A DNA stretch of 64,000 bases from Comamonadaceae bacterium PBBC1. Lineage in GTDB: Bacteria > Pseudomonadota > Gammaproteobacteria > Burkholderiales > Burkholderiaceae_C. Positions within the stretch are counted from its first letter, which is position 1. Each line of letters starts with the position of its first letter. Shown piece after piece: positions 6,096 through 14,216 of the stretch. The notes beneath the pieces were generated by a model. The model saw only the letters and a program-made list of their open reading frames with translations. It had not been told where the DNA came from and ran no database searches. The stretch covers positions 124,001-188,000 of the forward strand of contig NKIP01000004.1 in assembly GCA_002256145.1 (NCBI GenBank), in the 5' to 3' direction. The position numbers were made by a program, and so were the translations under genes.

Positions 6096-7738
6096 GCATT
6101 CAATGCGACTTGTTGGATTTCGAGCAATCTCTCAAGACGCTGACTATTTTCACGCTCGTTGCTATTGAACGCTTGCCTCAATGAGTCCACTTGAGCAACT
6201 ACATTTGCAAAGAATTTCTCAAGCTCGATTTGAACAATGTCACGCATTGATGTTTCAAAACCTCCTGATATTTCTTGTGCGAAATCTTCCATTTGCTGTA
6301 GCGCACGTTCCTTCGCTCTTTGCTGCTCTTCGGTTTGTTGGCGCAACTTCTTTTCTTCCGAGTCCCCTGCAAAAATATCGAATAGGATGCTTGCTGCGCT
6401 AATGGCTGTTCCCACATAGGGAATCCATTTGGTTAAGGCAGTAGCTGCCCACTTTTCCATCGTTTTTGTACCAATCCCTTTCATCAGAGAAGGTAAGGTA
6501 CTTTTGATCAACTCCAATGAACCAACAATGTGTTCTGGTTTTGCAAATGTAGAGATCTGTTGGATGGCCCCTTTGAGCAACGCCGGGTTTATTCCAGATG
6601 CAACGACCGATCCTTCAATTTGAGAATTGGGAGTTGCAATTTCCAGCATGGGCGTCGTCACGGCTAAACCTGTGTGCTCAATTTTTGGTAACGTCGCTTG
6701 TAACTCCTCAATGTCACCTTGAACACTGTTGACAAAGATTTGCAGCTTGTCATTCAGGTTTGTGGCAACCTCTTTGCCTGCGGCTTCGATCAATTTTTGA
6801 ATTTGAACCTGGCAGCTATCAGGGCTTGAGCGCATAAAGGCTTTGCTTCTCTCATAGATACTGCTCTTATGCCTCAATAAATCACGTTCCATATCTTGGC
6901 GCAGCTTAGTCTTTTCGACCCCAAGATCACGAATCAGCTTGTCATAGTTCTTGACAACCTCAGACTTCGAACGGTCATTGAGGATCGTCGCGTACTCTCT
7001 CAAAAAATCGATCAATTGGTTTTTCAAGCGACCATAGATATCATCTGGTGAAATGCTTTGTAGAAACTGCCGCAACTGCTGCTCGAATGCGGGATAACCA
7101 CTTAGTTCGACCAATTTAGGCTGATTTTTGAGTCGCCCTTGCAGTGCACGCTTTGCATTGATTCTGACTATCGGAATATTCTTGAGTACATCACTCAATC
7201 CACGGTCGGCTCCCATTTGTTGCAAGCGCTCACGGGTTTGATCCTTAAGCTTGATGAAGTCCTCATCGTTGATGATTTTTTTCTCATTCAAGACCAAGAA
7301 CACTTGTTTACCGGCCTGCTGCAGTTCCATCAGCACTGACAGGGTCTTGGCCTCTTCGGCTGTACCGACTGGATCGACTACAAAGATAACCGCATCTGCC
7401 TGTAGCAACTGTGCCCTAGTGACGTTTTCGTGCTCAATGGGGGCATCAATACCAGGTGTATCGAGAATACTGAATTGGCCCCATTTATAAGCACAAACCT
7501 TGTCTGTCAGAGGAACGTCATCCGTCGCTGCCTCTTCACGTCCAAGCAATGTATTAATCAAGGTACTCTTGCCTGCGTTATAAACGCCATAGACCATGAT
7601 TACAGCATCGGCATTGGTTTTCTTGTGTTCGAATACTTCCACGACAGGGCGAAAACGCGCTGCAATAGAGCTGTCTTCGCTTGAAAATGCACGGGCCGAC
7701 TCATAAGCAGACAATAATTGGGTTGAATTAATTTTCAT
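6092..7738 (-). CDS. Dynamin-like GTPase (548 aa)
   Basis: A large GTPase: G1 GVYNAGKS at residues 51-58, G3 DTPG at 93-96, and G4-like NEKK at 151-154 at the end of a beta strand (VFLVL). A long helical stalk follows, then a hydrophobic block around residues 440-470 (WIPYVGTAISAASILFDIFAG) suited to be a membrane paddle, then a charged coiled coil rich in Gln/Glu. This layout is that of bacterial dynamin-like proteins, which bind and remodel membranes on GTP hydrolysis. The ATG at 7738 has GAGGG five bases upstream. It starts 7 bp after the stop of the IS-split dynamin gene, so the two probably formed a paired, heteromeric system. Confidence 0.82.
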   Translation of the reverse strand: MKINSTQLLSAYESARAFSSEDSSIAARFRPVVEVFEHKKTNADAVIMVYGVYNAGKSTLINTLLGREEAATDDVPLTDKVCAYKWGQFSILDTPGIDAPIEHENVTRAQLLQADAVIFVVDPVGTAEEAKTLSVLMELQQAGKQVFLVLNEKKIINDEDFIKLKDQTRERLQQMGADRGLSDVLKNIPIVRINAKRALQGRLKNQPKLVELSGYPAFEQQLRQFLQSISPDDIYGRLKNQLIDFLREYATILNDRSKSEVVKNYDKLIRDLGVEKTKLRQDMERDLLRHKSSIYERSKAFMRSSPDSCQVQIQKLIEAAGKEVATNLNDKLQIFVNSVQGDIEELQATLPKIEHTGLAVTTPMLEIATPNSQIEGSVVASGINPALLKGAIQQISTFAKPEHIVGSLELIKSTLPSLMKGIGTKTMEKWAATALTKWIPYVGTAISAASILFDIFAGDSEEKKLRQQTEEQQRAKERALQQMEDFAQEISGGFETSMRDIVQIELEKFFANVVAQVDSLRQAFNSNERENSQRLERLLEIQQVALNA

Positions 7739-7745
7739 TTTTCCC

Positions 7746-8492
7746 TCATGCATGTTCAGTGCTACGCAGCATTTGAAGTAACTGGCTTTCGAAATCTGTA
7801 ATTTCTTTCCGAAGCTTGCTAAGCAATCGCTCGACATCCTGGTCCATGGATGCCCACAGAGAATCAGCCGACTTACGCATGTGTTCCTCGAACATCTTCT
7901 CGCTGCTGCGTATCGCTTGCTGACGGATTTCTTGAAGGTTATCGCCAACCGTGATGCTGATGCTACGGTAATTGGCATCTGCACTTCGCCCAGTTGCGCC
8001 GCCCAGCCCACCCCCAACACTTGCACCCAGAGCCGCCCCAACTGGCCCGCCAACAACAGCGCCTATTGCGCCACCAATCAGCGTGCCCAACAATCCGTTG
8101 CGTTTTTTTGTCCCAGCGCGCACGATCGGAATCTGCTCCTCAATTTGTTCAAGCTTGAACTCTGGTAACTTGACAAAATCACTGCTGCTATAGGCGTTTT
8201 TGACCGTATTTTGGAACCCGACCATGATGTCTTCGAATATCTGGCCCAAATTTTTCTCGGCCACCCCCTTGTATTTCTCAGTGAGTGAGGTTTGGAAAGC
8301 GATCAATTGCGTTTCAATCTGCGATTCGTTGTCACGCTGAGATGAAAGTCCATCAAAAAAATCATCAATGTAGACACTCAGTTCTGACTGACCGCTGCGG
8401 ATGTAAGTGCTGAGTTTTTTGTAGGATTGACTTTTCAAGTCTTCCAATGGCTGCTTGAACCCGGAAACAAGATCGCTATAGGGCTTGATTCC
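7746..8492 (-). pseudogene. Dynamin-like GTPase gene, 3' fragment (cut off by IS insertion)
   Basis: This is the last 248 codons of the gene whose first 360 codons end at 9905. Removing the IS (8503-9904) and one copy of the 10 bp target repeat joins SCQD to GIKPYSDLVSG in the same frame. The fragment encodes a helical stalk, then a glycine-zipper membrane segment (LLGTLIGGAIGAVVGGPVGAALGASVGG, split around residues 120-160 of the fragment), then a coiled coil (LLSKLRKEITDFESQLLQ). Separated from its GTPase domain it cannot work as a dynamin. A long frame runs upstream into the IS end (to 8597), so a stable truncated product is possible. Confidence 0.8.
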
Positions 8493-8502
8493 GTCCTGAC
8501 AG
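8493..8502. repeat. Target-site duplication, left copy
   Basis: GTCCTGACAG at 8493-8502 is repeated exactly at 9905-9914, directly outside the inverted repeats of the IS. One further base is ambiguous, so the duplication could be 11 bp. Confidence 0.85.
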
Positions 8503-9904
8503 CAATCCACCGAACTTAAGCTATAATAATTCACGCAACTCATTGATTTAATTGAAGTTTTTCTTATTTTCTCTCGCCGCAACATGACAACCACCATGGT
8601 AAGAAAATATAGGGTTAACCCTTGGGTTATCGCCTCTTGATGACCTGACCTCTGTCTTTGCCCAGCTGGGTCAGTTCATACACAGCCCCGCCTTTGCAGA
8701 TTTGGCCCGAGGTACCCAGTCCACCGCCTTTGTTCGCCAACGCAAACTGCCCCTGCCTTGTCTCGTGGGCGCTTTGCTCAGCCAACGCTCTCAATCTCAG
8801 CAGCTGATGCTGGACTCGTTTTTCGCCAGCTTGGCCGGTCACCCAGGCCTGCAGCGCGGCGCCTCTGATCGCGCCTTTGCCAAAGCACGCAACAAACTCA
8901 AGCCCGAAGCCCTGACCGCTTTGAATGCTCAATTGCTGGACCTGACTCAGGCCAGAGGCTGGATGCCGCTTTGGCATGGCCTGCGTGTGGTGGCCGCAGA
9001 CGCCTCTGTGTTCATGCCCGCCACCCGTGCGTGCCACCAAACGCGCCTTGCAGCCCAGCCCGATCTGCGCTTGTTTGGCCTGTATCTGCCCGGCCCTGAG
9101 CTGTGTCTGCATGCCCAACTCTATGGCCCCGAGACGGGCGAGCGTCAGATGCTTTTTGAGAACTTGCACCACCTGCAAGCCCATGATGTGCTGGTGCTTG
9201 ACCGGGGTTATCCGGCTGCTTGGTTGATTGCCCTGTTGCAGCAACAAAGCATCCGCTTTTGCATGCGCTGCGACAGTGACAGTGGCTTCAAGGCGGTGCG
9301 CGCATTCTTGCGCAGCGGTGCCAGCGAGGCGATGGTCACCCTGAACATGCCCAGCACTGAAGATGCCAAGGATTACGAGTTCATTCGCCAAGCCCCGCGC
9401 GTGCGCCTGGTGCGTTGTGTCAGCTCCAACGGCAAGGTGCGCGTGCTGCTCACAAACTTGGATGCACAAGCGTTTCCTGCTGAGGTTTTTGGGCAGCTGT
9501 ACCACCAACGCTGGCGCATCGAAGAAGCCTTCAAACGCCTCAAGCACCGCCTGAAAATCGAAAGCGTCAGTGGCTTGAGCCAGCAAGCCTGTGTCGTTGA
9601 CATCGCCGCCAAAGTGTTGGCCGACAACCTGGGCGCTTTGCTCAGTCACTGTGCCCGTGGCATGCAAGAGCGCACGGATCGTGTCTGCAACCGCAGCTAC
9701 GCGGCCAGCCTGATGCAACGCATGCTGCCCCGTTTGCTGTTGCTGCCGGGTGCCCTTGCGACGTGCATCGCCAAGAGCATCGAACTGCTCAAGGGCAATC
9801 TGGTGCGACGGGTTGATGGTCGATCTCGGCCACGACCTGCGAGCAAAAACAAACCGCATCCGCATTTGGCTTACAAGGGGTAGTGGCTTAAGTTCGGTGG
9901 ATTG
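8503..9904. mobile_element. IS4-family insertion sequence, 1402 bp
   Basis: The element has perfect 19 bp terminal inverted repeats (CAATCCACCGAACTTAAGC at 8503-8521, and its complement at 9886-9904) and 10 bp direct repeats outside them. It carries one transposase gene on the plus strand, opposite to the interrupted dynamin gene. The perfect target duplication shows insertion by transposition without later rearrangement, and the perfect repeats suggest it was recent. Confidence 0.92.
8702..9883 (+). CDS. IS4-family transposase (DDE type)
   Basis: The protein has an RNase H-like DDE core: VVAADASVF supplies the first Asp, VLVLDRGYPA the second, and YHQRWRIEEAFKRLKHRL is the Y-(2)-R-(3)-E-(6)-K signature of IS4 transposases with the catalytic Glu. 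It cuts and pastes the element through the 19 bp ends. The listed start is the TTG at 8702, but family-like sequence (DDLTSVFAQLGQFIHSPAF) continues in frame upstream to about 8639 without any ATG or GTG. Translation therefore probably starts at a rare codon or has been lost. The reading frame is otherwise intact to TAG at 9881-9883. Confidence 0.9.
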   Translation: MARGTQSTAFVRQRKLPLPCLVGALLSQRSQSQQLMLDSFFASLAGHPGLQRGASDRAFAKARNKLKPEALTALNAQLLDLTQARGWMPLWHGLRVVAADASVFMPATRACHQTRLAAQPDLRLFGLYLPGPELCLHAQLYGPETGERQMLFENLHHLQAHDVLVLDRGYPAAWLIALLQQQSIRFCMRCDSDSGFKAVRAFLRSGASEAMVTLNMPSTEDAKDYEFIRQAPRVRLVRCVSSNGKVRVLLTNLDAQAFPAEVFGQLYHQRWRIEEAFKRLKHRLKIESVSGLSQQACVVDIAAKVLADNLGALLSHCARGMQERTDRVCNRSYAASLMQRMLPRLLLLPGALATCIAKSIELLKGNLVRRVDGRSRPRPASKNKPHPHLAYKG

Positions 9905-9914
9905 GTCCTGACAG
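9905..9914. repeat. Target-site duplication, right copy
   Basis: GTCCTGACAG, identical to 8493-8502, directly adjoins the right inverted repeat of the IS. It lies within the codons for SCQD of the interrupted dynamin-like gene. Confidence 0.85.
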
Positions 9915-10984
9915 CTCTGCAGAAAGGTGCGCATGTTTGCAAGTGGTGTTTGTTGCTTAATGCGAACGCCCTCTGACTGTGCAATGCGATGCAAGGTTTC
10001 GCACAATTGCCCCATACCACTTTCTGAGAAAGCAGCGAAATCATCAGCATTCAGCTGTGCATAGCGCGCAGAGAAAGAGACGATCTCGATTTTCCCGATG
10101 TCATCGGCACCGTAACTCTTTTCAAGTGCCTCCCGCACGTAGGTCTGCTGCTTTTCGCGGCGCGGCTTGTCCTTCATTACGACGGTCTGCACCAAACATT
10201 CAGCTTCATCGTCATAGTCTTCATTGATATCGTCACTGCCCGTCAACAACAGCAAGACCTTCTTTTCCTTACCGAGAAGTTGCTTAATTTCAGCAAGATC
10301 GCTTTCACGACCCGGCGAATCTGACTTCATCGTGTAAAGGATCAAATCGGCGTGCTCTACATAGTCGCGTGCTAATTTTTCGTTCTCAACTTTGAGCGAG
10401 TGCAGCCCCGGCGAATCAACCCAAGTCAAGCCTGGCAATCTGAAACCCTGGATAGAACTGGTCGCCTCAGTGGCACCAACACGGAACTCGCGACGCCGCT
10501 GCGCTTCATTCTCCATATCGCCACTGTCCACCCCTGTGTTTTCGTGCGAGAAGTAATTTGGTGTTAAGCGTGAAGCGACCTGTCGCTTCAACTCGTCAGT
10601 GGGATCTGTGTGCCCCCAAGCCATGTAGTTGCCAAGCGAGCTTTTTCCCGACTTGACTTTTCCGTTGATAAAGACAAGCAATGAGTCCTCAAAACCTTTT
10701 CGGAATTTGACGCCCTTCTCTCGTCCTGCAACCTTTATATCCCACTCTGATTTTGTTTTTTCCATGACCTCAATGAAGCCAAGCACCTGCGGCTTCAACG
10801 GATTGCTGTCTGGAAGGTTTTTCCGAGAGTCCATTAGATGGTTTGAAAGACGCTGCATGAATTTCTGACGCAGTGCCTCGAAATCCAATTCCTGACCCTT
10901 GGCTATAGCCAGGGAATTGTCAAACTGGGTCTGCAGTAACTCAAAGGACTCCAGCAGCTGCTGACGACTCACATGTTTGTCCAT
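9905..10984 (-). pseudogene. Dynamin-like GTPase gene, 5' fragment (interrupted by IS4-family element)
   Basis: The fragment encodes the first 360 residues: a helical lead (1-100), G1 GKVKSGKS at 108-115, G3 DSPG at 190-193 (in LTWVDSPGLHS) and G4-like TGSD at 248-251 after the strand VLLLL. After SCQD the frame runs into the IS and continues there only as unrelated antisense sequence down to 8627. The reconstructed gene would encode about 608 residues with a GTPase head, stalk and glycine-zipper membrane part. The start at 10984 (MDKHVSRQQ) is preceded by AAAGAGAA; an ATG four codons upstream is also possible. It precedes the second dynamin gene on the same strand. Confidence 0.82.
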
Positions 10985-11004
10985 TTTCTCTTTCATTTAA
11001 TTCG

Positions 11005-11556
11005 TTATACGGAAAGTTCTCTCTTGATCCTAGAAATTTCTACCTTGAGTAAGTCGATCAACTGGAGTTCTGATTCAACAACCTTAAATTCCTTTTCCGC
11101 ATTGACCAGCTTGTCACATTTTTTTAGCTTAATGCTGTAGCTTTCGGTATAAATTTTCAAATTTTTCCTTATTTCTTCAAACAAGTCGTTTTTCACCGAA
11201 AACCTAGGCAAAAAATCGGTAACATTTTGCGCAGAGGGATTTGGGCTCTCATTATTTTCACTTTCAGAAGTCAATTTTATTAAAAAGGCTGGCGATTTTT
11301 CAAAATCAACTTCAATCCAATTCTTCAGCGACTTAGAGAGATCCACGCCAATGCTCTCGCCACGAATGAGAAAATTTTCATTTTCAGTTTCGAGCCTTTT
11401 TTGACGATCAATTTGTGCACGCTCATGCACTGCACGACGACGCGAAGCACTTTCATAATCATAGCTATCGTCGTCATCATCATCTTCGCTAAGTTTTTTA
11501 ACCAATGCTGTAACGCCAGCAATAGCCAAACCGCCAATCAACCAAGGTAATGCCAT
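11005..11556 (-). CDS. Membrane-anchored coiled-coil protein (183 aa)
   Basis: The N-terminus (MALPWLIGGLAIAGVTALVKKL) is a single membrane segment, followed by an acidic run (SEDDDDDDSYDYES), a basic helix (RRRAVHERAQIDRQKRL) and a C-terminal helical region with heptads (LVNAEKEFKVVESELQL, then LKVEISRIKREL). Such a protein could tether or activate the GTPases encoded on either side of it. The GTPase gene 21 bp upstream and the dynamin-like gene 20 bp downstream run in the same direction, and an AGGAGAAAT ribosome binding site precedes the ATG. No family recognised. Confidence 0.65.
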   Translation of the reverse strand: MALPWLIGGLAIAGVTALVKKLSEDDDDDDSYDYESASRRRAVHERAQIDRQKRLETENENFLIRGESIGVDLSKSLKNWIEVDFEKSPAFLIKLTSESENNESPNPSAQNVTDFLPRFSVKNDLFEEIRKNLKIYTESYSIKLKKCDKLVNAEKEFKVVESELQLIDLLKVEISRIKRELSV

Positions 11557-11577
11557 TTTATTTCTCCTGTTAAATTT

Positions 11578-12405
11578 TTAGATACTGCGATATTTAGATG
11601 TACTTTCATCAACGAACTCACTTAAGGTAGTAATCTGTTCATTGAAAATAGCGAAGGCTTGTCGGATTCCTTCTTGAATGCTCTGTCTTCTAGCACCAAG
11701 AGATTGCTCCTTTAATTCAAGTACTCGTAAAAGAACTTCAGCCTCTGTTAGGCTTCTTTGTGCGCGGACTTTTCCAGTATTGGACACAACAACGTTAAGG
11801 TGCTCAATCAAAGCGTTAATGTGGCTTTGGGCAATCAATCCATCCTTTTGCTTGAGAATACCAGTTTGGTAACGCTTGTTTGAAACTTGAAAAACCTTGG
11901 GTGTAAAGCCTAATTCATAAGCACACTGGGCCTTTATCCTATCTTCAATCAAATTGATCTTAGATGGCTCCTCTTTCTCTATTTTGCTGAGAACCAAAAT
12001 AATGTTACTCTCTGCATACTTACCAAAAGATTGCGTGAGCTTTTTCAGAAATTTGACCTCGCTCGCCTCCAATTCACCTTGTGGTTGATGCAGAAAAAGC
12101 ACAATGTCTGCCTGTGATGCACCGAACTCGGCTTGGGCATCATCCGCTTCGTTGGCATCCAATCCGGGAGTATCCAGATATATAATTTTTTCGGTTTCAA
12201 ACTTTTTGACATCAGCTGTTTCTCGGATGTCATTGGTTTTAAAAAACTCCTCTTCGATATGCTGTGTCAGCATGTTTAAAAGGAAACTTTTACCGGCATT
12301 CATCAGTCCATAAGCTACTATGGTCGTGCGAGGGTCCATATTTTGGTTTGAAAGAGTTTTTAATTTTTCTTGAATAGTTTTGGTTGACATCGTTTGAGAT
12401 TTCAT
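11578..12405 (-). CDS. Dynamin/Era-like GTPase (275 aa)
   Basis: A small GTPase with G1 GLMNAGKS (33-40), G3 DTPG (78-81, YLDTPGLD) and G4-like SKIE (140-143) in the strand NIILVLSKIE, so the Asp that normally fixes guanine is replaced by Glu. The G1 NAGKS form is the same as in the dynamin-like protein at 6092-7738. A helical C-terminal third (LTEAEVLLRVLELKEQSL, then QEGIRQAFAIFNEQ) is too short to be a full dynamin stalk. The ATG at 12405 is preceded by AAGGATAAAC. It is the first of the three GTPase genes in the operon and may act as a partner or regulator of the larger two. Confidence 0.8.
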   Translation of the reverse strand: MKSQTMSTKTIQEKLKTLSNQNMDPRTTIVAYGLMNAGKSFLLNMLTQHIEEEFFKTNDIRETADVKKFETEKIIYLDTPGLDANEADDAQAEFGASQADIVLFLHQPQGELEASEVKFLKKLTQSFGKYAESNIILVLSKIEKEEPSKINLIEDRIKAQCAYELGFTPKVFQVSNKRYQTGILKQKDGLIAQSHINALIEHLNVVVSNTGKVRAQRSLTEAEVLLRVLELKEQSLGARRQSIQEGIRQAFAIFNEQITTLSEFVDESTSKYRSI

Positions 12406-12460
12406 GTTTATCCTTATCGGTTGGTAGATTTATTAGTGACGTTTCGATGGATTCTTCGCT

Positions 12461-12646
12461 TCATTTGTTTTTGAACATATTGAGCATTGACTCGGCCCAT
12501 CCGAGCTTTTTCTCCTTTAACGCCCCACCACACCGCCCACACACACTCGGCGGCATCAACAACATCGCGTCGCTCTGGTTATGCGTGTCGGTGCTCCAGC
12601 CGCATTTCGGACAGGTACTTTTGATGGTGCTGGGGGCGATGGGCAT
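12461..12646 (-). CDS. Small zinc-ribbon protein (61 aa)
   Basis: The frame from ATG 12646 encodes MPIAPSTIKSTCPKCGWSTD and then SVCGRCGGALKEKKLGW, so it has two CxxC pairs (CPKC and CGRC) 24 residues apart, a classical zinc ribbon. The C-terminus (WAESMLNMFKNK) is a short amphipathic helix. It stands 26 bp after the WYL regulator gene and 55 bp before the first GTPase gene on the same strand, so it belongs to that operon. Longer reading frames in this region are antisense or out-of-frame shadows of the regulator. Function unknown; a metal-stabilised adaptor is possible. Confidence 0.6.
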   Translation of the reverse strand: MPIAPSTIKSTCPKCGWSTDTHNQSDAMLLMPPSVCGRCGGALKEKKLGWAESMLNMFKNK

Positions 12647-12672
12647 GGGGTCTTCGGTCGGTTGTGTTGCGT

Positions 12673-13581
12673 TCAAACCGCGCCCACATAAGCGCGCAGT
12701 TCGTTTTCCATCTCTTGCTGCAGCCCTTCGGGGCTGATGATGCGCACATGGGGCAGCCAGTAGCGCACGATGGGCAGGATCTGGTTGGGGTGGGCCACTT
12801 GGCCGCTGACGATGAGGCCGCCATCTTCGAGTTGTTTTTCGATGACTTGTGCGCCGATGAGTTTGCGGCGCTGAAAGTAGCCTGCTGCTTCTTTGGCCAC
12901 TTTGATGACGACTTCGCTTTTTTGGGTGTTGAGCCAGATGCTGTCTTCGTCTTGCAGGGTTTGCAGCACGTCGGCATCGGGCACAAAGTGCTCGCCCTGC
13001 GCCAGCAGGCGGCTGATCTTGCCAAAGGCAAACGCTTTGAGCCGCGTGTCGTGCACAGCGGCCAAGTACCAAATACCGCCGTGGTTGACCAGTTTGTAGG
13101 GTTGCACGGGTTCGTACAGCTTGGGCGCTTGGGTTTGGCCACCCAGGGTTTTGGTGTATTCAAAGCCGATGGTTTGGTGCGCCAGGATGGCTTGCTCCAG
13201 GGTTTTGAACAGGGGCTCTTTGCCACTGTGGTCTTCAAACTGGTGACCTTTGACAAGCCAGGCGCTGTCCACACGGCTGTCGAGCAGGTCTTTGAGAAAG
13301 TCGGTGCTGAGCGCCGGAAACAGGTCTTGCACCCCGGCCAGGCAGGCAAAGCGTTCGAGGTCTTTGAGGCTGAGCTTGCCCAGGTAACGGGCTTCGAGGT
13401 GGTAGTGGCCTTCGGTTTTTTGCAGGGGCAAGAAAGCCAGGCGTTCGTTCAGGTCGCGCTGCACAGTGCGCTCGGTCACGCCAAACTGTTTGGCAAGTGC
13501 AGAGGGGTTGAGCTTGTCGCCTTGGTTGAGCTGGCACAGGATGCCGGTGAGCCGGTAGGCCAGCTTGTCGTGTTCTTTCAT
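12673..13581 (-). CDS. WYL-domain transcriptional regulator (302 aa)
   Basis: Residues 1-65 form a winged helix-turn-helix of DeoR type (LAYRLTGILCQLNQGDKLN, then LAKQFGVTERTVQRDLNERL). The WYL domain follows with FEYTKTLGGQ, YKLVNHGGIWYLAAVHD and FAFGKISRLL, and a C-terminal WCX-like part ends near LPHVRIISPEGLQ. WYL regulators bind ligands and often repress phage-defence operons (BrxR and CapW are examples). The gene heads the minus-strand run that contains the zinc ribbon, GTPase and dynamin genes and is divergent from the RavA/ViaA-like pair. Control of one or both is the natural inference. No ribosome binding site is obvious. Confidence 0.85.
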   Translation of the reverse strand: MKEHDKLAYRLTGILCQLNQGDKLNPSALAKQFGVTERTVQRDLNERLAFLPLQKTEGHYHLEARYLGKLSLKDLERFACLAGVQDLFPALSTDFLKDLLDSRVDSAWLVKGHQFEDHSGKEPLFKTLEQAILAHQTIGFEYTKTLGGQTQAPKLYEPVQPYKLVNHGGIWYLAAVHDTRLKAFAFGKISRLLAQGEHFVPDADVLQTLQDEDSIWLNTQKSEVVIKVAKEAAGYFQRRKLIGAQVIEKQLEDGGLIVSGQVAHPNQILPIVRYWLPHVRIISPEGLQQEMENELRAYVGAV

Positions 13582-13637
13582 TTGAAAATTTTAGTTTCGA
13601 AATTTGTAAAACAATGCACAAATTGAACTATTTTTGT

Positions 13638-13826
13638 TTATTTATGTACCTGTGAAAGGTCCTCGGCAGCCTCCGGCGATGCCGCATCGGTTTCATCGCG
13701 GGCTTCCCGGACTTTTTGCTCAACATGGTCGGCGTACAGCCTGAGCAGGCTGGCCGACAAAAAGCCAGCCACAAAAGTGATGGCCAATGCGGACAGGAGC
13801 TCCAGCGGGGATCGGTCTTTGGACAT
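13638..13826 (-). CDS. Small single-span membrane protein (62 aa)
   Basis: The frame from ATG 13826 encodes MSKDRSPLELLSALAITFVAG, then FLSASLLRLYADHVEQKVREAR and an acidic tail (DETDAASPEAAEDL). One membrane segment lies at about residues 9-30, with a charged helical tail. GAAAGA lies seven bases upstream. It is encoded 56 bp upstream of the WYL regulator gene on the same strand. A longer frame from 13958 has no initiation signal. No family recognised. Confidence 0.45.
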   Translation of the reverse strand: MSKDRSPLELLSALAITFVAGFLSASLLRLYADHVEQKVREARDETDAASPEAAEDLSQVHK

Positions 13827-14007
13827 GGATGGTCTTTCGCGTGAAGGAAGCAGACCGTCGAATACTAGTAACTGCGTATGCACGGTGGTGTCGTTTGTGG
13901 CCTTTTGAAATAATTTTTTCAAAGGATTCGACACCTTGAAGTCTTGCGCAACAGACAAGGCCTGTATTTTTTGTAGCCCCCGTCGTCGATGGGCGTGGTA
14001 CGAGGCC

Positions 14008-14133
14008 TCAAAAGCATCGCCCAGCCAAGTCCGTCATCACCTGCCCCGGCGTTTCAAAGCGTATGCCTTGCCGACCGTGCAGCTCTGCGGCGTCGATGTT
14101 CTGTTGCACATCGTCGAGGAACACTGACCTGGC
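14008..14133 (-). pseudogene. HAD-hydrolase 3' remnant (partial duplicate of 18127-18756)
   Basis: Read on the minus strand this encodes VFLDDVQQNIDAAELHGRQG, then IRFETPGQV and LAGRCF, followed by TGA at 14008. The intact gene at 18127-18756 ends VFIDDVQHNIDAAEQHGWQG, IRFETPEQV, LVGRGYLDR. The DNA of 14038-14133 aligns with 18166-18260 over about 95 bp with roughly 85 percent identity by eye and the same orientation. Only the last 40 codons are present and the 5' part is missing, so this is a relic. The two copies lie on either side of the RavA/ViaA-like pair. Confidence 0.75.
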
Positions 14134-14216
14134 GTCCCCACTCCCCCCAACCGACACCACCTGTCGCAATCAACTATTACACTTATATAGATCAAAAATA
14201 CCGTTTTAAATTGCTC

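Noticed and set aside
6092-8056. Longer start for the dynamin-like protein at 8056
   Set aside because: The extra N-terminal part is an out-of-frame reading of the preceding dynamin fragment. The ATG at 7738 has a good ribosome binding site right after the upstream stop.
8627-10996. A single 789-codon open frame on the minus strand
   Set aside because: Only the first 364 codons are dynamin-like. The rest is the antisense of the IS transposase, read through by chance.
12664-13626. A plus-strand frame opposite the WYL regulator
   Set aside because: The minus-strand product has clear helix-turn-helix and WYL motifs; the plus-strand product is featureless.
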